The notes under the pieces were generated by a model, which saw only the letters and a program-made list of their open reading frames with translations, was not told the origin of the DNA and searched no databases. Made by a program: the position numbers and the translations under genes. Shown in pieces: positions 55,729 to 64,000 of a DNA stretch of 64,000 nt (positions are counted from its first letter, which is position 1; every line of letters starts with the position of its first letter). Source of the DNA: Acidobacteriota bacterium (GTDB lineage: Bacteria; Acidobacteriota; Terriglobia; Bryobacterales; Bryobacteraceae); NCBI GenBank assembly GCA_018268935.1, contig JAFDVS010000044.1, positions 1 through 64,000 on the forward strand, read 5' to 3'.

Positions 55729-57186
55729 TTATTCCGTCCCAGCGCGCCGCCGCGTCTGCGCTACTTCCATTTGCCCCAACGATTCGGCGTATTGCTGCAA
55801 CCCCTTCATCAGCGACTCGGCAATCTTCTGCCGGTACTCGGGTTTCTTCAGCAACCCTTCTTCCTTCGCATTGGTGACAAACCCGATCTCCGTCAGAATC
55901 GCCGGCATCTGCGCCCCAATCAGCACTACAAACGGCGCCCGCTTGATCCCCCGGTCGCGCCTTGCGCCTTTGGCCGGCGGAGTCACCGCCGTCGTCATCT
56001 GCACCAGCGAGCCTTGCACCTTCGCCGCCAGTTCGCGCGATTCGTCCAGCTTGTCTTTCAATGCAATCTTCTGCAGCAGATCCTTCAGTTCCCCGATCGA
56101 GCGCTCACTGGCCGCGTTCTCCCGCGCCGCCACTTCCATCGCCGCTTTCGAAGTCGTGAAGCTCAACACGTAAGTCTCGGCGCCGGTGGCCGTCTTGATC
56201 GGGGAAGAATTGGCGTGAATGGAAACGAACAAATCCGCCTTCTTGTGATTGGCCATCGCCGCGCGGTCTTCCAACTCCACGAACTTATCGTGATCGCGGG
56301 TGAGAATCGCCTCGCTGCCCATCTGCTCTTCCACCAGCGCCGCCAGCCGCCGCGCCACATCGAGCGTCAATTCTTTTTCCACCAGGCCGCCCGGCCCGGT
56401 AGTGCCATGATCCATGCCGCCGTGGCCCGGATCAATCACAATGCGCCGGATCTTCAGCCCCAGCACTCGCGTCAGCGAACGGTCGCCGCTGCTGTTCTTC
56501 CGGGCCTGCTTCGGCCCATCGGGCGGGGCCAACGGCAACGCCACTTCCTTCGGCTCCCTGACAACTTCCTTGGCAACTTCTTTCGCCAACACCGTTTTCC
56601 CCGGCGCAGGCGCCATATGCCTGACATCAATCCCCGGCAATCCCGGAGGCGCCACCGAAGAGGGTTTCGCCGCCAGCACCGGAGCCTCCATCAACCGCAA
56701 ATAGCCTTTTGGCTCGGAAATCTTCTTTGCCCCGCTCGAACTCAGCACTGGAACCGCCGGCGCCTCGCCCTTCGTCCGCACTTCCACCATCAGCCGGTCC
56801 GGAACAGAAAGCTGCGAAGTCACCACGTCCAACTGGCCATCGTGCAAATCGACGACCACGCGCGTCACCATCGGCTGCGTTTCCGCCACCCGCACCTGCC
56901 GCACCCGGCCATCGTTCACCGCGATCGTGTGCAATCCCTTATCCGCGACCTGGGCCTTGGCCCCGCGCAGATCGAAAAACACACGGTTGGGTTTGTGCAG
57001 CCGGTCTGTGCGATACGTGAACGGCCCGTTCGTCTCAATCGCTATCCGCGTCACATCCGACAACGACCAGAACCGCACTGCCGTAACCGCCAATTCACCC
57101 GAGCCACCATACAACGGTAGGGAGAGAAGCAACGCCGCCAGCAGCGGCATCGCCGGGAGTTCGGAACTACCTGCTCTTCGAGCCAT
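55729..57186 (-). CDS. amiC: Secreted N-acetylmuramoyl-L-alanine amidase with AMIN domain
   Basis: Encodes 485 residues from ATG 57186. The N-terminal hydrophobic signal is followed by an AMIN domain (about 40-140, VTRIAIETNGPFTYRTDR) that binds peptidoglycan or the division site, a proline-rich linker, and a C-terminal Amidase_3 domain. Zinc ligands are in VIDPGHGGMDHG, the Glu of EKELTLDVARRL and FVSIHANSS; the catalytic Glu is in ILTEIGFVTN. It cleaves the bond between the muramic acid and the stem peptide during cell separation. A lytic transglycosylase follows upstream on the same strand. Confidence 0.9.
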   Translation of the reverse strand: MARRAGSSELPAMPLLAALLLSLPLYGGSGELAVTAVRFWSLSDVTRIAIETNGPFTYRTDRLHKPNRVFFDLRGAKAQVADKGLHTIAVNDGRVRQVRVAETQPMVTRVVVDLHDGQLDVVTSQLSVPDRLMVEVRTKGEAPAVPVLSSSGAKKISEPKGYLRLMEAPVLAAKPSSVAPPGLPGIDVRHMAPAPGKTVLAKEVAKEVVREPKEVALPLAPPDGPKQARKNSSGDRSLTRVLGLKIRRIVIDPGHGGMDHGTTGPGGLVEKELTLDVARRLAALVEEQMGSEAILTRDHDKFVELEDRAAMANHKKADLFVSIHANSSPIKTATGAETYVLSFTTSKAAMEVAARENAASERSIGELKDLLQKIALKDKLDESRELAAKVQGSLVQMTTAVTPPAKGARRDRGIKRAPFVVLIGAQMPAILTEIGFVTNAKEEGLLKKPEYRQKIAESLMKGLQQYAESLGQMEVAQTRRRAGTE

Positions 57187-57221
57187 AGTCAAAACCGCGC
57201 CCCCTTCGCGCGCGTGGTTTC

Positions 57222-57908
57222 CTATCGCATCCGCAGATGCAATCTGCCTTCCTCGTCTACGGTCTGCTCGATTCTCTTGGGTAACTCGACGGTTTTCACG
57301 CTAACCTGCTCGCGCTGCACGCGCCGGGCATTGCCCAGCCTCTTGCCGACCTGGTACACATAATTCTGCGTTTCCGCATACGGCGGGATGGTGCCGAACT
57401 TCGACACGGCCCCCGGCCCGGCATTGTAAGCCGCCAGCGCATAACGCAAATCGCCAAACGTATCCTGCAACTGCTTCAGATAACGAACCCCCGCTTCGAT
57501 GTTCTCCCGCGGGTCGAACGGATTCCGCACTCCCAGGCTGCGCGCCGTGGCGGGCATCAATTGCATCATGCCCATCGCGCCCTTCGGCGACACCGCGTAC
57601 TTGTTGTACGAGCTTTCCACCTGAATGACGGAATGCACCAGCAGCGGATCCAGCTTGTGCCGCTCCGCCGCGTTTTCGATAATCTCGTTCACCGAAGCAT
57701 CCGGACCCAATACGGCCGGCCCGGGCTTCTCCTCTTTCGCCACGTTCACAACCGAGGCTTGGATCACCTTCGGCTGTACGACAATTGTCCGGCGCACCAG
57801 CTTGCCGCTGGCGTCCGCCTTCACCATCGTTACCTGCCGCGTCGTCTCCGCGCCGGCGCTCAGCGCCAGCAGTCCGAGACAGAACGCAAAAGAACAGAAA
57901 CAGCGCAT
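57222..57908 (-). CDS. Lytic murein transglycosylase (SLT family)
   Basis: Encodes 228 residues with a signal peptide (FCLGLLALSAGA). The SLT domain holds the catalytic Glu in VIQVESSYN, then GAMGMMQLMPATARSLGV and YALAAYNAGPGAVSKFG. The enzyme cleaves the MurNAc-GlcNAc bond with formation of 1,6-anhydro-MurNAc. The stop lies 36 nt before the amidase start, so the two peptidoglycan hydrolases are probably in one operon. The N-terminal 80 residues are a linker region with no known domain. Confidence 0.9.
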   Translation of the reverse strand: MRCFCSFAFCLGLLALSAGAETTRQVTMVKADASGKLVRRTIVVQPKVIQASVVNVAKEEKPGPAVLGPDASVNEIIENAAERHKLDPLLVHSVIQVESSYNKYAVSPKGAMGMMQLMPATARSLGVRNPFDPRENIEAGVRYLKQLQDTFGDLRYALAAYNAGPGAVSKFGTIPPYAETQNYVYQVGKRLGNARRVQREQVSVKTVELPKRIEQTVDEEGRLHLRMR

Positions 57909-57984
57909 TATGTTTTATCCAGTATAACGGCAAAGGGGTATCCGTTGCAGGGACTACCCCTTAGGCAATGGTATCATTCGAAAC

Positions 57985-58530
57985 ATGCACCGCGCAGGGT
58001 ACGTCCTGGTTGGCGGACGCAGCTCCCGCATGGGCCGCGATAAGGCCCTGCTCCCCTTTGGGGGACGCACCCTCGTGGAGTGCGTGGCGCAAAACGTAGC
58101 ACGAGCCGCCGGCTCTGTAAAACTAGTCGGCGAAAAAGCGAAATACGGCTTCCTCGGTCTGCCGGTGATCGAAGACCGGCGCCCGGGCTGTGGCCCACTG
58201 AGCGGCATCGAGGCGGCGCTGGCGGATTCCTCCGCCGCCCTCACCTTGATCACCGCCTGTGACATGCCTTCGTTAAACCCGGATTTCCTCGAATGGATTC
58301 TCACGGAGGCAGAGAATTCCACGGCCGAGGTTACCTGGGTCAAAGACGAACCGTTGTGCGGCGTGTACCGCCCCATCGCGCGAGCCTCCGCCACCGCCGC
58401 CCTGGAACAGGGCCGGTACAAAGTCTCGCTCGCCTTTGCTACTCTCAACGTGAGGTGCCTCACTCCTACCGACACCTCTCCGCTCGCCAACGCCAACACT
58501 CCTGAGGAATGGGCCAGCTTCGGTGACTGA
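57985..58530 (+). CDS. mobA: Molybdenum cofactor guanylyltransferase
   Basis: Encodes 181 residues. The nucleotide motif LVGGRSSRMGRDKALLPFGG is diagnostic of MobA, with GPLSGIEAAL and ITACDMPSLNP holding the metal-binding Asp. It attaches GMP to molybdopterin to form the bis-MGD cofactor used by DMSO reductase-type enzymes. Length is slightly short but normal. The stop region overlaps the start of the ABC ATPase gene by 8 nt, an unusual pair; I have no functional link. Confidence 0.9.
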   Translation: MHRAGYVLVGGRSSRMGRDKALLPFGGRTLVECVAQNVARAAGSVKLVGEKAKYGFLGLPVIEDRRPGCGPLSGIEAALADSSAALTLITACDMPSLNPDFLEWILTEAENSTAEVTWVKDEPLCGVYRPIARASATAALEQGRYKVSLAFATLNVRCLTPTDTSPLANANTPEEWASFGD

Positions 58531-59278
58531 TCAGTTCCCGCACTACATCGAATTCCGGCACGTCTATAAGACGTTCGATTACCCCGTTTTAGTCGATGCC
58601 AATTTTCACGTCGACCCGGGGGAGACGGTGGCGATCATCGGCCGCTCCGGCGTCGGCAAGAGCGTCAGCCTCGGCCACATCATGGGTTTCCTCAAGCCCG
58701 ACAAAGGCCGCGTCATCGTCTCCCACACCGACATCACCGACTTCACCGAAGCCGAGTTGCGCAAGATCCGGCGCAAGGTCACGATGGTCTTCCAGAACGG
58801 AGCCCTCTTTGATTCCTTGACGGTAGGTGAAAATATTCTCTTTTCACTTGAACTTAGAGAGGATTACGACGAGCAAAATAAAGAGGATGTCGTGGACGGG
58901 CTGCTCCGCATGGTGGAGTTGGAAGACTATCGCGACACCTACCCGACCGACCTTTCGGTGGGCCACAAACGCGCCGTCGCCATCGCCCGCGCCCTCGCCG
59001 CGCAGCCCCATTGCATCCTCTACGACGAGCCCACCACGATGGTCGACCCCATCATGGGCAGCCACCTGTCGGCGCTGATGCTGAGGTTAAAGCATCAGTT
59101 GAAGCTCACCAGCGTGGTGGTCACGCACGACTTGCAATTAATGCGCGAAGTCGCTGACCGCGTAGTGGTTCTCTATCAGGGCGAAGTCATCTACTTCGGT
59201 CCGGTGAAGGAGATCGACGCATGCCCGCACGCGCATATTCGCGAGTTTCTGGCCATGGACCGTGTGGAGTTCGCCTGA
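58523..59278 (+). CDS. MlaF-like ABC ATPase with degenerate signature
   Basis: Encodes 251 residues from a GTG overlapping the MobA gene. Walker A GRSGVGKS (40-47), Q-loop QNGALFD, Walker B CILYDEP (164-170) and the H-loop His202 are intact. The length and the ALFDSLTVGENILF segment are those of the MlaF group that drives retrograde phospholipid transport with the MlaE permease. The ABC signature reads LSVGHKR (144-150) instead of LSGGQ, so ATP hydrolysis may be altered. No MlaE, MlaD or MlaB gene is next to it. Confidence 0.82.
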   Translation: MTDQFPHYIEFRHVYKTFDYPVLVDANFHVDPGETVAIIGRSGVGKSVSLGHIMGFLKPDKGRVIVSHTDITDFTEAELRKIRRKVTMVFQNGALFDSLTVGENILFSLELREDYDEQNKEDVVDGLLRMVELEDYRDTYPTDLSVGHKRAVAIARALAAQPHCILYDEPTTMVDPIMGSHLSALMLRLKHQLKLTSVVVTHDLQLMREVADRVVVLYQGEVIYFGPVKEIDACPHAHIREFLAMDRVEFA

Positions 59279-59281
59279 CGC

Positions 59282-60775
59282 TTACGGCTCGTTCGTGAAC
59301 ACCCCGATCGCCGGGGTCCCGTCGTTGAGCCGGAACGGAAACAGGTCGTGACGCGGTTCGCGGTGCAGGCGGAAGCTGTCAAAGGTGGTTTGACCATTGC
59401 GGATCGGGCCGGTGACCTTCAGCAGATCCGCGATGCGGAGTTCTAATCTTCCGGAGCGCGCCTCACCACGGCATTCCAGTTGGTGGGAGAAGCCATCGAC
59501 GGAGATGGTTACCTCTAACCATTCCTTATCCCCATAGCGCGTTCCGTCCCAGGTGAATTCAGAATTGACTCCATCACGGAGTAGCGTATAGGCATTGAAA
59601 CTGCCCGTGTCCAGGCGCTCGGAGACACGAACTTGCCAGTTGAGAGGTGGCAGGGTGTCACTGCCTGGGCTGGTGAGCCGCCAGGAGTCTCCAGTAAAGG
59701 TGGTGCCGCGGAGAAGCACAAACGGCACGATGATACCAGGAAACACATCGAAGAACGAAAAGTTATGGAGGCTAATCTGCCGGCCCTGCGGGTTGGTGAT
59801 GGCAATTGGCTCTCCAAGCTCGAGGGGTTCAGGATTGGTGGAAGCCTCCCTGGCGGGCTCGAAGGAGAATGTCCGCAATGTCGATGGCTTCACTTCGCAC
59901 CCGGTGACGAATGGGAGGCGTTCGAGTCCGGTGATCTCAGCGATCAGGTCTCGCCCTACCATCCCCGAGCTAATCGACGCGTTTGATGCAAAGGCCTCGC
60001 CTAACAAGACAATTATCAGGTTGGAGACGCGCAGACGCACCAGCGGGATCGTGCCCCCATCATCCAGCCGCCGCATCTGCTCGGCCGTCAGCCCAAGCCG
60101 GTGCGCGCACGGACCCGGAGTGCGCGACACCGCGATCGGGATGGTGTTCGTAGACTGGCCGCCGGCAGAAACCGAAAGTGGCACGTAGCATCCAGTCAGC
60201 AAAATGTTACCTGGCACCTCGAATTCGACCTCATCGAGTCCGGGTTCCGCGGCGATGGGCCGGGCGCTCAGCGGCCGCGCCGTCACACCACCAATGGCCA
60301 CCGTCACCTGCGCCAGCGAAGCCGTCCCGAGTCCCGCTCCGCGAACCCGCACCCGAGTGCCCGGCGTGGCCGGCCGCATCAGCGGGAACGCTGGTTCCTG
60401 CAACAACGCAAATCGCGTCGGCACGATACTCACCGCGGCAGGCACCATTGCTTTTCCATCCATCGTGAGAATCGCTTCGGCCGGTCCCAGCGGCAGTTCC
60501 GCCGGCAACAGCGCTTCTAGCCGGTACACGCAACGGCCCGGCGGAGTTAGAATCCGCCCTGCATACGGCCGATCGAAACCAAGCGGAAAAACATCCAGAT
60601 TGACGCGGCCAGCCTCCACGCATTGCGGCAAGTAGGGAGCGACCAGCACCCGCATCCCGGCCGTCAATTCCACCGGCTCGTCGGAGCTGCTACGAAAACT
60701 CGCGTTGGCAGGGTGTGTGATACCGAACTCCTGCGAGTACGCAGTCCCGGCCAGCAGCACGAGCAGAAACATCAT
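59282..60775 (-). CDS. Secreted TIGR03437-like protein, copy 1
   Basis: Encodes 497 residues with a signal peptide (FLLVLLAGTAYSQ). The block GLDEVEFEVPGNILLTGCYVPLSVSAGGQSTN with a preceding VRGAGLGTA-type Ig strand resembles the Solibacter-type C-terminal repeat (TIGR03437), here in the middle of the protein. Cysteines in PQCVEAG, GRCVYRLE, GCYVPL and PCAHRL suggest disulfides in the periplasm or outside. The rest is beta-rich without known domains. The gene overlaps its paralog by 4 nt. Function unknown. Confidence 0.65.
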   Translation of the reverse strand: MMFLLVLLAGTAYSQEFGITHPANASFRSSSDEPVELTAGMRVLVAPYLPQCVEAGRVNLDVFPLGFDRPYAGRILTPPGRCVYRLEALLPAELPLGPAEAILTMDGKAMVPAAVSIVPTRFALLQEPAFPLMRPATPGTRVRVRGAGLGTASLAQVTVAIGGVTARPLSARPIAAEPGLDEVEFEVPGNILLTGCYVPLSVSAGGQSTNTIPIAVSRTPGPCAHRLGLTAEQMRRLDDGGTIPLVRLRVSNLIIVLLGEAFASNASISSGMVGRDLIAEITGLERLPFVTGCEVKPSTLRTFSFEPAREASTNPEPLELGEPIAITNPQGRQISLHNFSFFDVFPGIIVPFVLLRGTTFTGDSWRLTSPGSDTLPPLNWQVRVSERLDTGSFNAYTLLRDGVNSEFTWDGTRYGDKEWLEVTISVDGFSHQLECRGEARSGRLELRIADLLKVTGPIRNGQTTFDSFRLHREPRHDLFPFRLNDGTPAIGVFTNEP

Positions 60776-62172
60776 TGTCCACCCCCCGATGCAATGCGAA
60801 GCGTTTGGTAGCTGGAGACGCTGTAATCCAGCACGCCCCAGAACGAAGCCCCATTCCGCAGCACGAAGGGAAACAGCAGCGGCGTATCTTTACGCCGGTC
60901 GATGGCGACGTTGACGAGCGTCGAAGGGAATGGGAACAACGCCCCCGGCATGCGCATCGATCCATTCCGGGCGCGCGCCTTGCAGGAGTAGGGACTGCTC
61001 CCCGAACTCAGCGAGACAACCACCATATCCCCTTCGACATACCCCGCCGGGTCCCATTCGATCAGCACCTCACCGCCAGGCAAACGTTGCCCACCACGCG
61101 CGAACACCGGCGGCGAAGGCAGCTTCATCTCGACCCGGAAGGGCAGAACATCGCGCCCGCCGCTACCTTCCATCACATACTCCCCTCTCGGAAGCGGCCC
61201 GAAGTAAGGCGCGGGAACAGTCTCGCCGTCGGGCATGCGAAGCGCAACCACGCCCGCATCCAGTGATACCGGAAAGAGCCGCTCCGGCCGAGGCGGCTCC
61301 ACGCGGCAGCCTTCCTCATGCGGCGAAAATGCTGTTTGGCGCAACGCCTCTTCCCCCGCGAAGAAAAACTCCGCTAGAAACAGCCCACCACGCGGGCTGG
61401 CGCTGAACGTTAATCTGGCTAAGGCCGCGGAACGCCCCGCGTCAATCGCCGCCATCTGCGGTTCCGTCAACTTCAGCGGATGCGCGCAGGCACCGCCGCC
61501 GCTACGGCTGACGGCCACCGGCACAGTCATAGTCCAACGCCCTGCAATGCGCAAAGCAACGGGCGCATAGCAACCGTCAGCAGTAATACTCGCGGGCAGG
61601 CGAAAAGCCAGTTCGTCACGTCCCGCATGGTAGCGTGCTTCCACAAACTCCAGCGGCTGCCCATCCAACTCCGCGTGAATCTCTTCCCGCGCCGCCACAC
61701 CGAGTCCGGTGCCCGTCACCCGCACAATCGACCCACCAGTGAACGGGCGAGTCAGCAGCCCCATTTCCGAAGACAGAATGCCGAAGCGGCTGGCCACAAC
61801 GGTCAGGGGAGCCAGCAATTCGTTCCCATCCACCCGCAGTTCCAGCAGCGCCGGCCCCAGCGGCAGTTCACGCGGCAGCACGACACTGAGGTTCGACGGG
61901 CACGGGTAGAAGTCCCTTTCGCCGGTGTTCGTCACATCGCGCCAATCGGTGCCCGCTGCCGCCCGGATCCGGACCTGCGTCTTCTCCGGGAGAAGGCAGA
62001 TATTCCGCGAGGCAACGTTGACCCGAAGCAGCGACCCCGGCGCGAATTCGGGTTCCTCACCGTCCGCCCGAAGCTCTTGCGGTATCGGCGTAAGCGTAAC
62101 CTGCCAGCCGGGAATTTGCGCGAAGAGGAGTGTGGGTAAAGAGAAGAATAAAAACGCAATCCGCCAAACCAC
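60772..62172 (-). CDS. Secreted TIGR03437-like protein, copy 2
   Basis: Encodes 466 residues with a signal peptide (AFLFFSLPTLLFAQ). Its order matches the downstream paralog: LPRELPLGPALLELRVDG versus LPAELPLGPAEAIL, RVTGTGLGVA versus RVRGAGLGTA, DGCYAPVALRIAGR versus TGCYVPLSVSAGG, and CAHPLKLTEPQM versus CAHRLGLTAEQM. Identity is patchy, so duplication is old or specificity has diverged. Both genes overlap by 4 nt and must be expressed together. No catalytic motif is visible. Confidence 0.65.
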   Translation of the reverse strand: MVWRIAFLFFSLPTLLFAQIPGWQVTLTPIPQELRADGEEPEFAPGSLLRVNVASRNICLLPEKTQVRIRAAAGTDWRDVTNTGERDFYPCPSNLSVVLPRELPLGPALLELRVDGNELLAPLTVVASRFGILSSEMGLLTRPFTGGSIVRVTGTGLGVAAREEIHAELDGQPLEFVEARYHAGRDELAFRLPASITADGCYAPVALRIAGRWTMTVPVAVSRSGGGACAHPLKLTEPQMAAIDAGRSAALARLTFSASPRGGLFLAEFFFAGEEALRQTAFSPHEEGCRVEPPRPERLFPVSLDAGVVALRMPDGETVPAPYFGPLPRGEYVMEGSGGRDVLPFRVEMKLPSPPVFARGGQRLPGGEVLIEWDPAGYVEGDMVVVSLSSGSSPYSCKARARNGSMRMPGALFPFPSTLVNVAIDRRKDTPLLFPFVLRNGASFWGVLDYSVSSYQTLRIASGGGQ

Positions 62173-62193
62173 GCATCGATTCTAGCGCGCTTT

Positions 62194-62985
62194 TCAATGC
62201 GTCATCGCGTAAACCAGATAGTTCAATCCCAGCCGGTACGCCAGCGCCGGATACTTCTCCGGATACGGCGGATAGTCGGCCCACTCCCAAGCATCCCCGA
62301 GATCCATATTAAAGAAGATGCCCACCTGCACCCGCCCCTTCGCATCCACCACCGCCCGCCAGTGCGGAACGATGCCGCCCCGCTCATACGGCATCCCGCG
62401 CACCACCTGCAATCCACTCACCTGATACCGCTGGGAAAGATCGAACACCGTATGGAAAATCGAGGCATCGTCCTCCAACTCAATCACCGTGGAGTTCGGA
62501 AAAATACGATTGATCCCATCCATGAACTGCGCCCACTCCCGCTCGCCGTGAAAGTCATCCACCACCAAAAATCCGCCACGCTCGAAATACTGGCGCAACC
62601 GGGCGGCGTGCGAAGGGCTCAGCGTCCAGTCCCCAATCCCCACCGCGTACAACCAAGGCCAGTTGTAAATATCGTCGGAGTCGATATCGACAATCTCCTC
62701 CACCGACCGCGCATGAACACGCGACAGCCGCCGCACACCCTGAATAAACTGGCGCTCCGACTTGTTCGCATCCGTGCCCCACCGCGCGTGCCCTCGCCAA
62801 TATCCATCGCGATAGGAACGAAAGCGCAGCCGCGTGAAAGCGAACTCCGTCTTCTCCCACGCATCCGGCGGATCGTCGGCAGGGTTCTGCATCTCGTGCT
62901 CGTACTTCGCCCAGCGGCGCGCTCCAGTCGCGGCCGAAAGCACAAGCACAAAGCTACAGGCGAGGATCAAGCCCCGCGGAGTCAT
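62194..62985 (-). CDS. DUF4159 family secreted protein
   Basis: Encodes 263 residues with a signal peptide (LILACSFVLVLSAATGA). The block FAFTRLRFRS, then WGTDANKSERQFIQGVRRLSRVHA, IDSDDIYNWPWLYAVGIGDWTLS, and FERGGFLVVDDFHGEREWAQF is typical of DUF4159, a family linked to a beta-alpha (GATase1-like) fold and often encoded near MoxR/DUF58 gene clusters. Those neighbours are not seen here. Function is unknown. The last residues (GLNYLVYAMTH) are standard for the family. Located 16 nt after the next upstream gene end. Confidence 0.85.
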   Translation of the reverse strand: MTPRGLILACSFVLVLSAATGARRWAKYEHEMQNPADDPPDAWEKTEFAFTRLRFRSYRDGYWRGHARWGTDANKSERQFIQGVRRLSRVHARSVEEIVDIDSDDIYNWPWLYAVGIGDWTLSPSHAARLRQYFERGGFLVVDDFHGEREWAQFMDGINRIFPNSTVIELEDDASIFHTVFDLSQRYQVSGLQVVRGMPYERGGIVPHWRAVVDAKGRVQVGIFFNMDLGDAWEWADYPPYPEKYPALAYRLGLNYLVYAMTH

Positions 62986-63001
62986 GCGTTTGATTGTATC
63001 G

Positions 63002-63802
63002 TCACTTCGCGAACATGCGCGCCAGCAGCCCTTTCTTCTCCTTCTTCGGCAGCACCACGCCCAGCTTGGCGATCAGTGGCGAGGCTTCCTCCTCGCTCAG
63101 CGGCTTCGATTTGTTGATTGCAAAGTCCGCCTCCCGTATCCGGCAGAAGTGATCCAGGCAATACCAGCACTGCATCATGTGGAACTCGTAATCCTTCTTG
63201 TGCTGCCACGTGATGCGGCCATCCAGCGTATCGAGGTACGCCTTGGCCGGCAGGCACCGTTCGCCCAATGTGCCAGTGGCCAGCCGCCCCAAAGTGAGTC
63301 CGTTCTCCGCCACCAGCCCACGCCGCCATTGATCCAGCACATTGCGCAGCAATTCATCCGCCCGCGCCCGCGCCGCTTCCGACGAGCTCACATCCAGGTT
63401 CATCATCTGCGCCGTGAGTTCATTCGAATACCCCATCGATTCCAGCCACACATATTGGCGCTCAATGACGGTCAACGGTTCCAGCGCCTGCGTCAAAATC
63501 TCCAGATCGAGTTCAATGGACGGCGGCTGGCTGGCGGCATCCAATTCCACCAACCGCAGCAGTTCCTGGCGCAGTGCGCAGACGAAGATGCGTTCCTCGG
63601 CGTGCCCCGGAGCCGCCCACAACGTCGACTGCGGATTCATCAACTGCTGCAGCACGCGCTCCAGCAACCCGGGTCGCCCGTCATAATATTGCGCCAGCAA
63701 ACGCCGGATCACCGGCGAGTAGTTGGTGACCAGGTACGCCCAACCTTCGGGGCGATTGCCGCGGCAATCGCGAACCATGTCGAAACAGGTGTAGATGGCC
63801 AA
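63002..63802 (-). CDS. Sigma4-like protein with C-terminal ZAS-type zinc motif
   Basis: Encodes 266 residues. Residues about 20-95 are helical and could be a degraded sigma2-like region (VIRRLLAQYYDGRPGLLERVLQQ). Residues 104-155 (LEPLTVIERQYVWLESMGYSNELTAQMMNLDVS) are laid out as a sigma70 region-4 helix-turn-helix. The segment HMMQCWYC supplies His208, Cys212 and Cys215 in the HxxxCxxC spacing of zinc-binding anti-sigma (ZAS) domains. A single chain with both parts is unusual. No transmembrane helix is seen. I call neither sigma factor nor anti-sigma factor with certainty; it could also be an orphan regulator. Confidence 0.45.
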   Translation of the reverse strand: MAIYTCFDMVRDCRGNRPEGWAYLVTNYSPVIRRLLAQYYDGRPGLLERVLQQLMNPQSTLWAAPGHAEERIFVCALRQELLRLVELDAASQPPSIELDLEILTQALEPLTVIERQYVWLESMGYSNELTAQMMNLDVSSSEAARARADELLRNVLDQWRRGLVAENGLTLGRLATGTLGERCLPAKAYLDTLDGRITWQHKKDYEFHMMQCWYCLDHFCRIREADFAINKSKPLSEEEASPLIAKLGVVLPKKEKKGLLARMFAK

Positions 63803-63817
63803 AAGTAAAAACCTCTC

Positions 63818-64000
63818 TTACGAAATATCGAAGGAAATGCCTTGCGCCAGAGGCAGGTCGTCTGACCAGTTGATGGTCACGGTCTGCCGCCGCATGTAGG
63901 CTTTCCAGGCGTCGCTGCCCGACTCGCGCCCGCCTCCGGTTTCCTTCTCGCCCCCGAAAGCGCCGCCGATTTCCGCGCCGCTGGTGCCGATGTTGATATT
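63818..64000 (-). CDS. ALDH7-type aldehyde dehydrogenase, C-terminal end (5' beyond window)
   Basis: Sixty codons up to the stop, running off the right edge. [40 protein letters not shown] and LPLAQGI are the signature of the C-terminus of the ALDH7 group (L-aminoadipate-semialdehyde dehydrogenase, AmaB/Pcd-like), which oxidises lysine-derived semialdehydes. The catalytic Cys and Glu lie outside the window. It starts transcription from outside and ends 15 nt before the sigma4-like gene start on the same strand. Confidence 0.85.
   Translation of the reverse strand, partial: NINIGTSGAEIGGAFGGEKETGGGRESGSDAWKAYMRRQTVTINWSDDLPLAQGISFDIS

Overview
The window looks like a piece of an Acidobacteriota chromosome, most likely order Bryobacterales (Solibacter/Bryobacter-like). 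The evidence is the high GC content plus several family markers: a long FtsX/MacB-type ADOP permease, two secreted proteins resembling the Solibacter repeat family (TIGR03437-like), four PEP-CTERM proteins, a PSCyt1/DUF1549/DUF1553 plus DUF1501 pair, and two Pkn-type kinases with TPR-like tails. I see no rRNA, tRNA, CRISPR array, insertion sequence or prophage. Genes are tightly packed, often overlapping by 4 nt, and no gap exceeds 300 bp.

Layout. 1-1.1 kb: end of a corrinoid-activation operon (RACo-like C-terminus, 'virulence factor' family protein, chorismate-lyase-like protein). 1.1-10 kb: Fe-S photolyase-like protein, secreted esterase with a propeller-type glycosidase-like protein, PEP-CTERM protein, patatin, class V aminotransferase, M48 protease. 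10.4-14.4 kb: operon of LysE exporter, DUF4097 protein and an NtrYX-like two-component system. 14.4-19.3 kb: ADOP permease with a 50-bp dyad at its promoter, GH109-like oxidoreductase, PEP-CTERM protein. 19.3-23.8 kb: DJ-1-like protein, ABC ATPase and an unusual ABC-2 permease fused to an amidohydrolase, facing a STIR/deoxyribosyltransferase-like gene with a small basic partner. 23.8-27.9 kb: hybrid histidine kinase, HDAC-like deacetylase and phosphate acetyltransferase. 28-36.5 kb: orphan HExxH metalloprotein, malate dehydrogenase, a 37-residue membrane protein, SET-domain methyltransferase, TPR kinase, two tandem secreted amidohydrolases, DUF429-like protein. 36.5-42 kb: an AAA/DUF4276 fusion scar, a methyltransferase, and a 1428-residue pectinesterase-pectate lyase. 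42-48.5 kb: two PEP-CTERM proteins flanking DUF2203 and YjbQ, CocE-type hydrolase, APC permease, 1-Cys peroxiredoxin. 48.5-55.7 kb: second TPR kinase, DUF1553/DUF1501 pair, DksA/TraR protein. 55.7-64 kb: amidase and lytic transglycosylase, MobA with an MlaF-like ATPase, two tandem secreted paralogs, DUF4159 protein, a sigma4-like/zinc-finger protein, and the end of an ALDH7-type dehydrogenase.

Together these suggest a heterotrophic soil bacterium with a large secreted hydrolase set (pectin, esters, peptides, acyl-amino compounds) and much eukaryote-like signalling. The least expected items are the permease-amidohydrolase fusion, the promoter dyad of the ADOP gene, the AAA/DUF4276 scar and the sigma/anti-sigma-like protein. 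All functional calls come from reading motifs by eye, without database searches.
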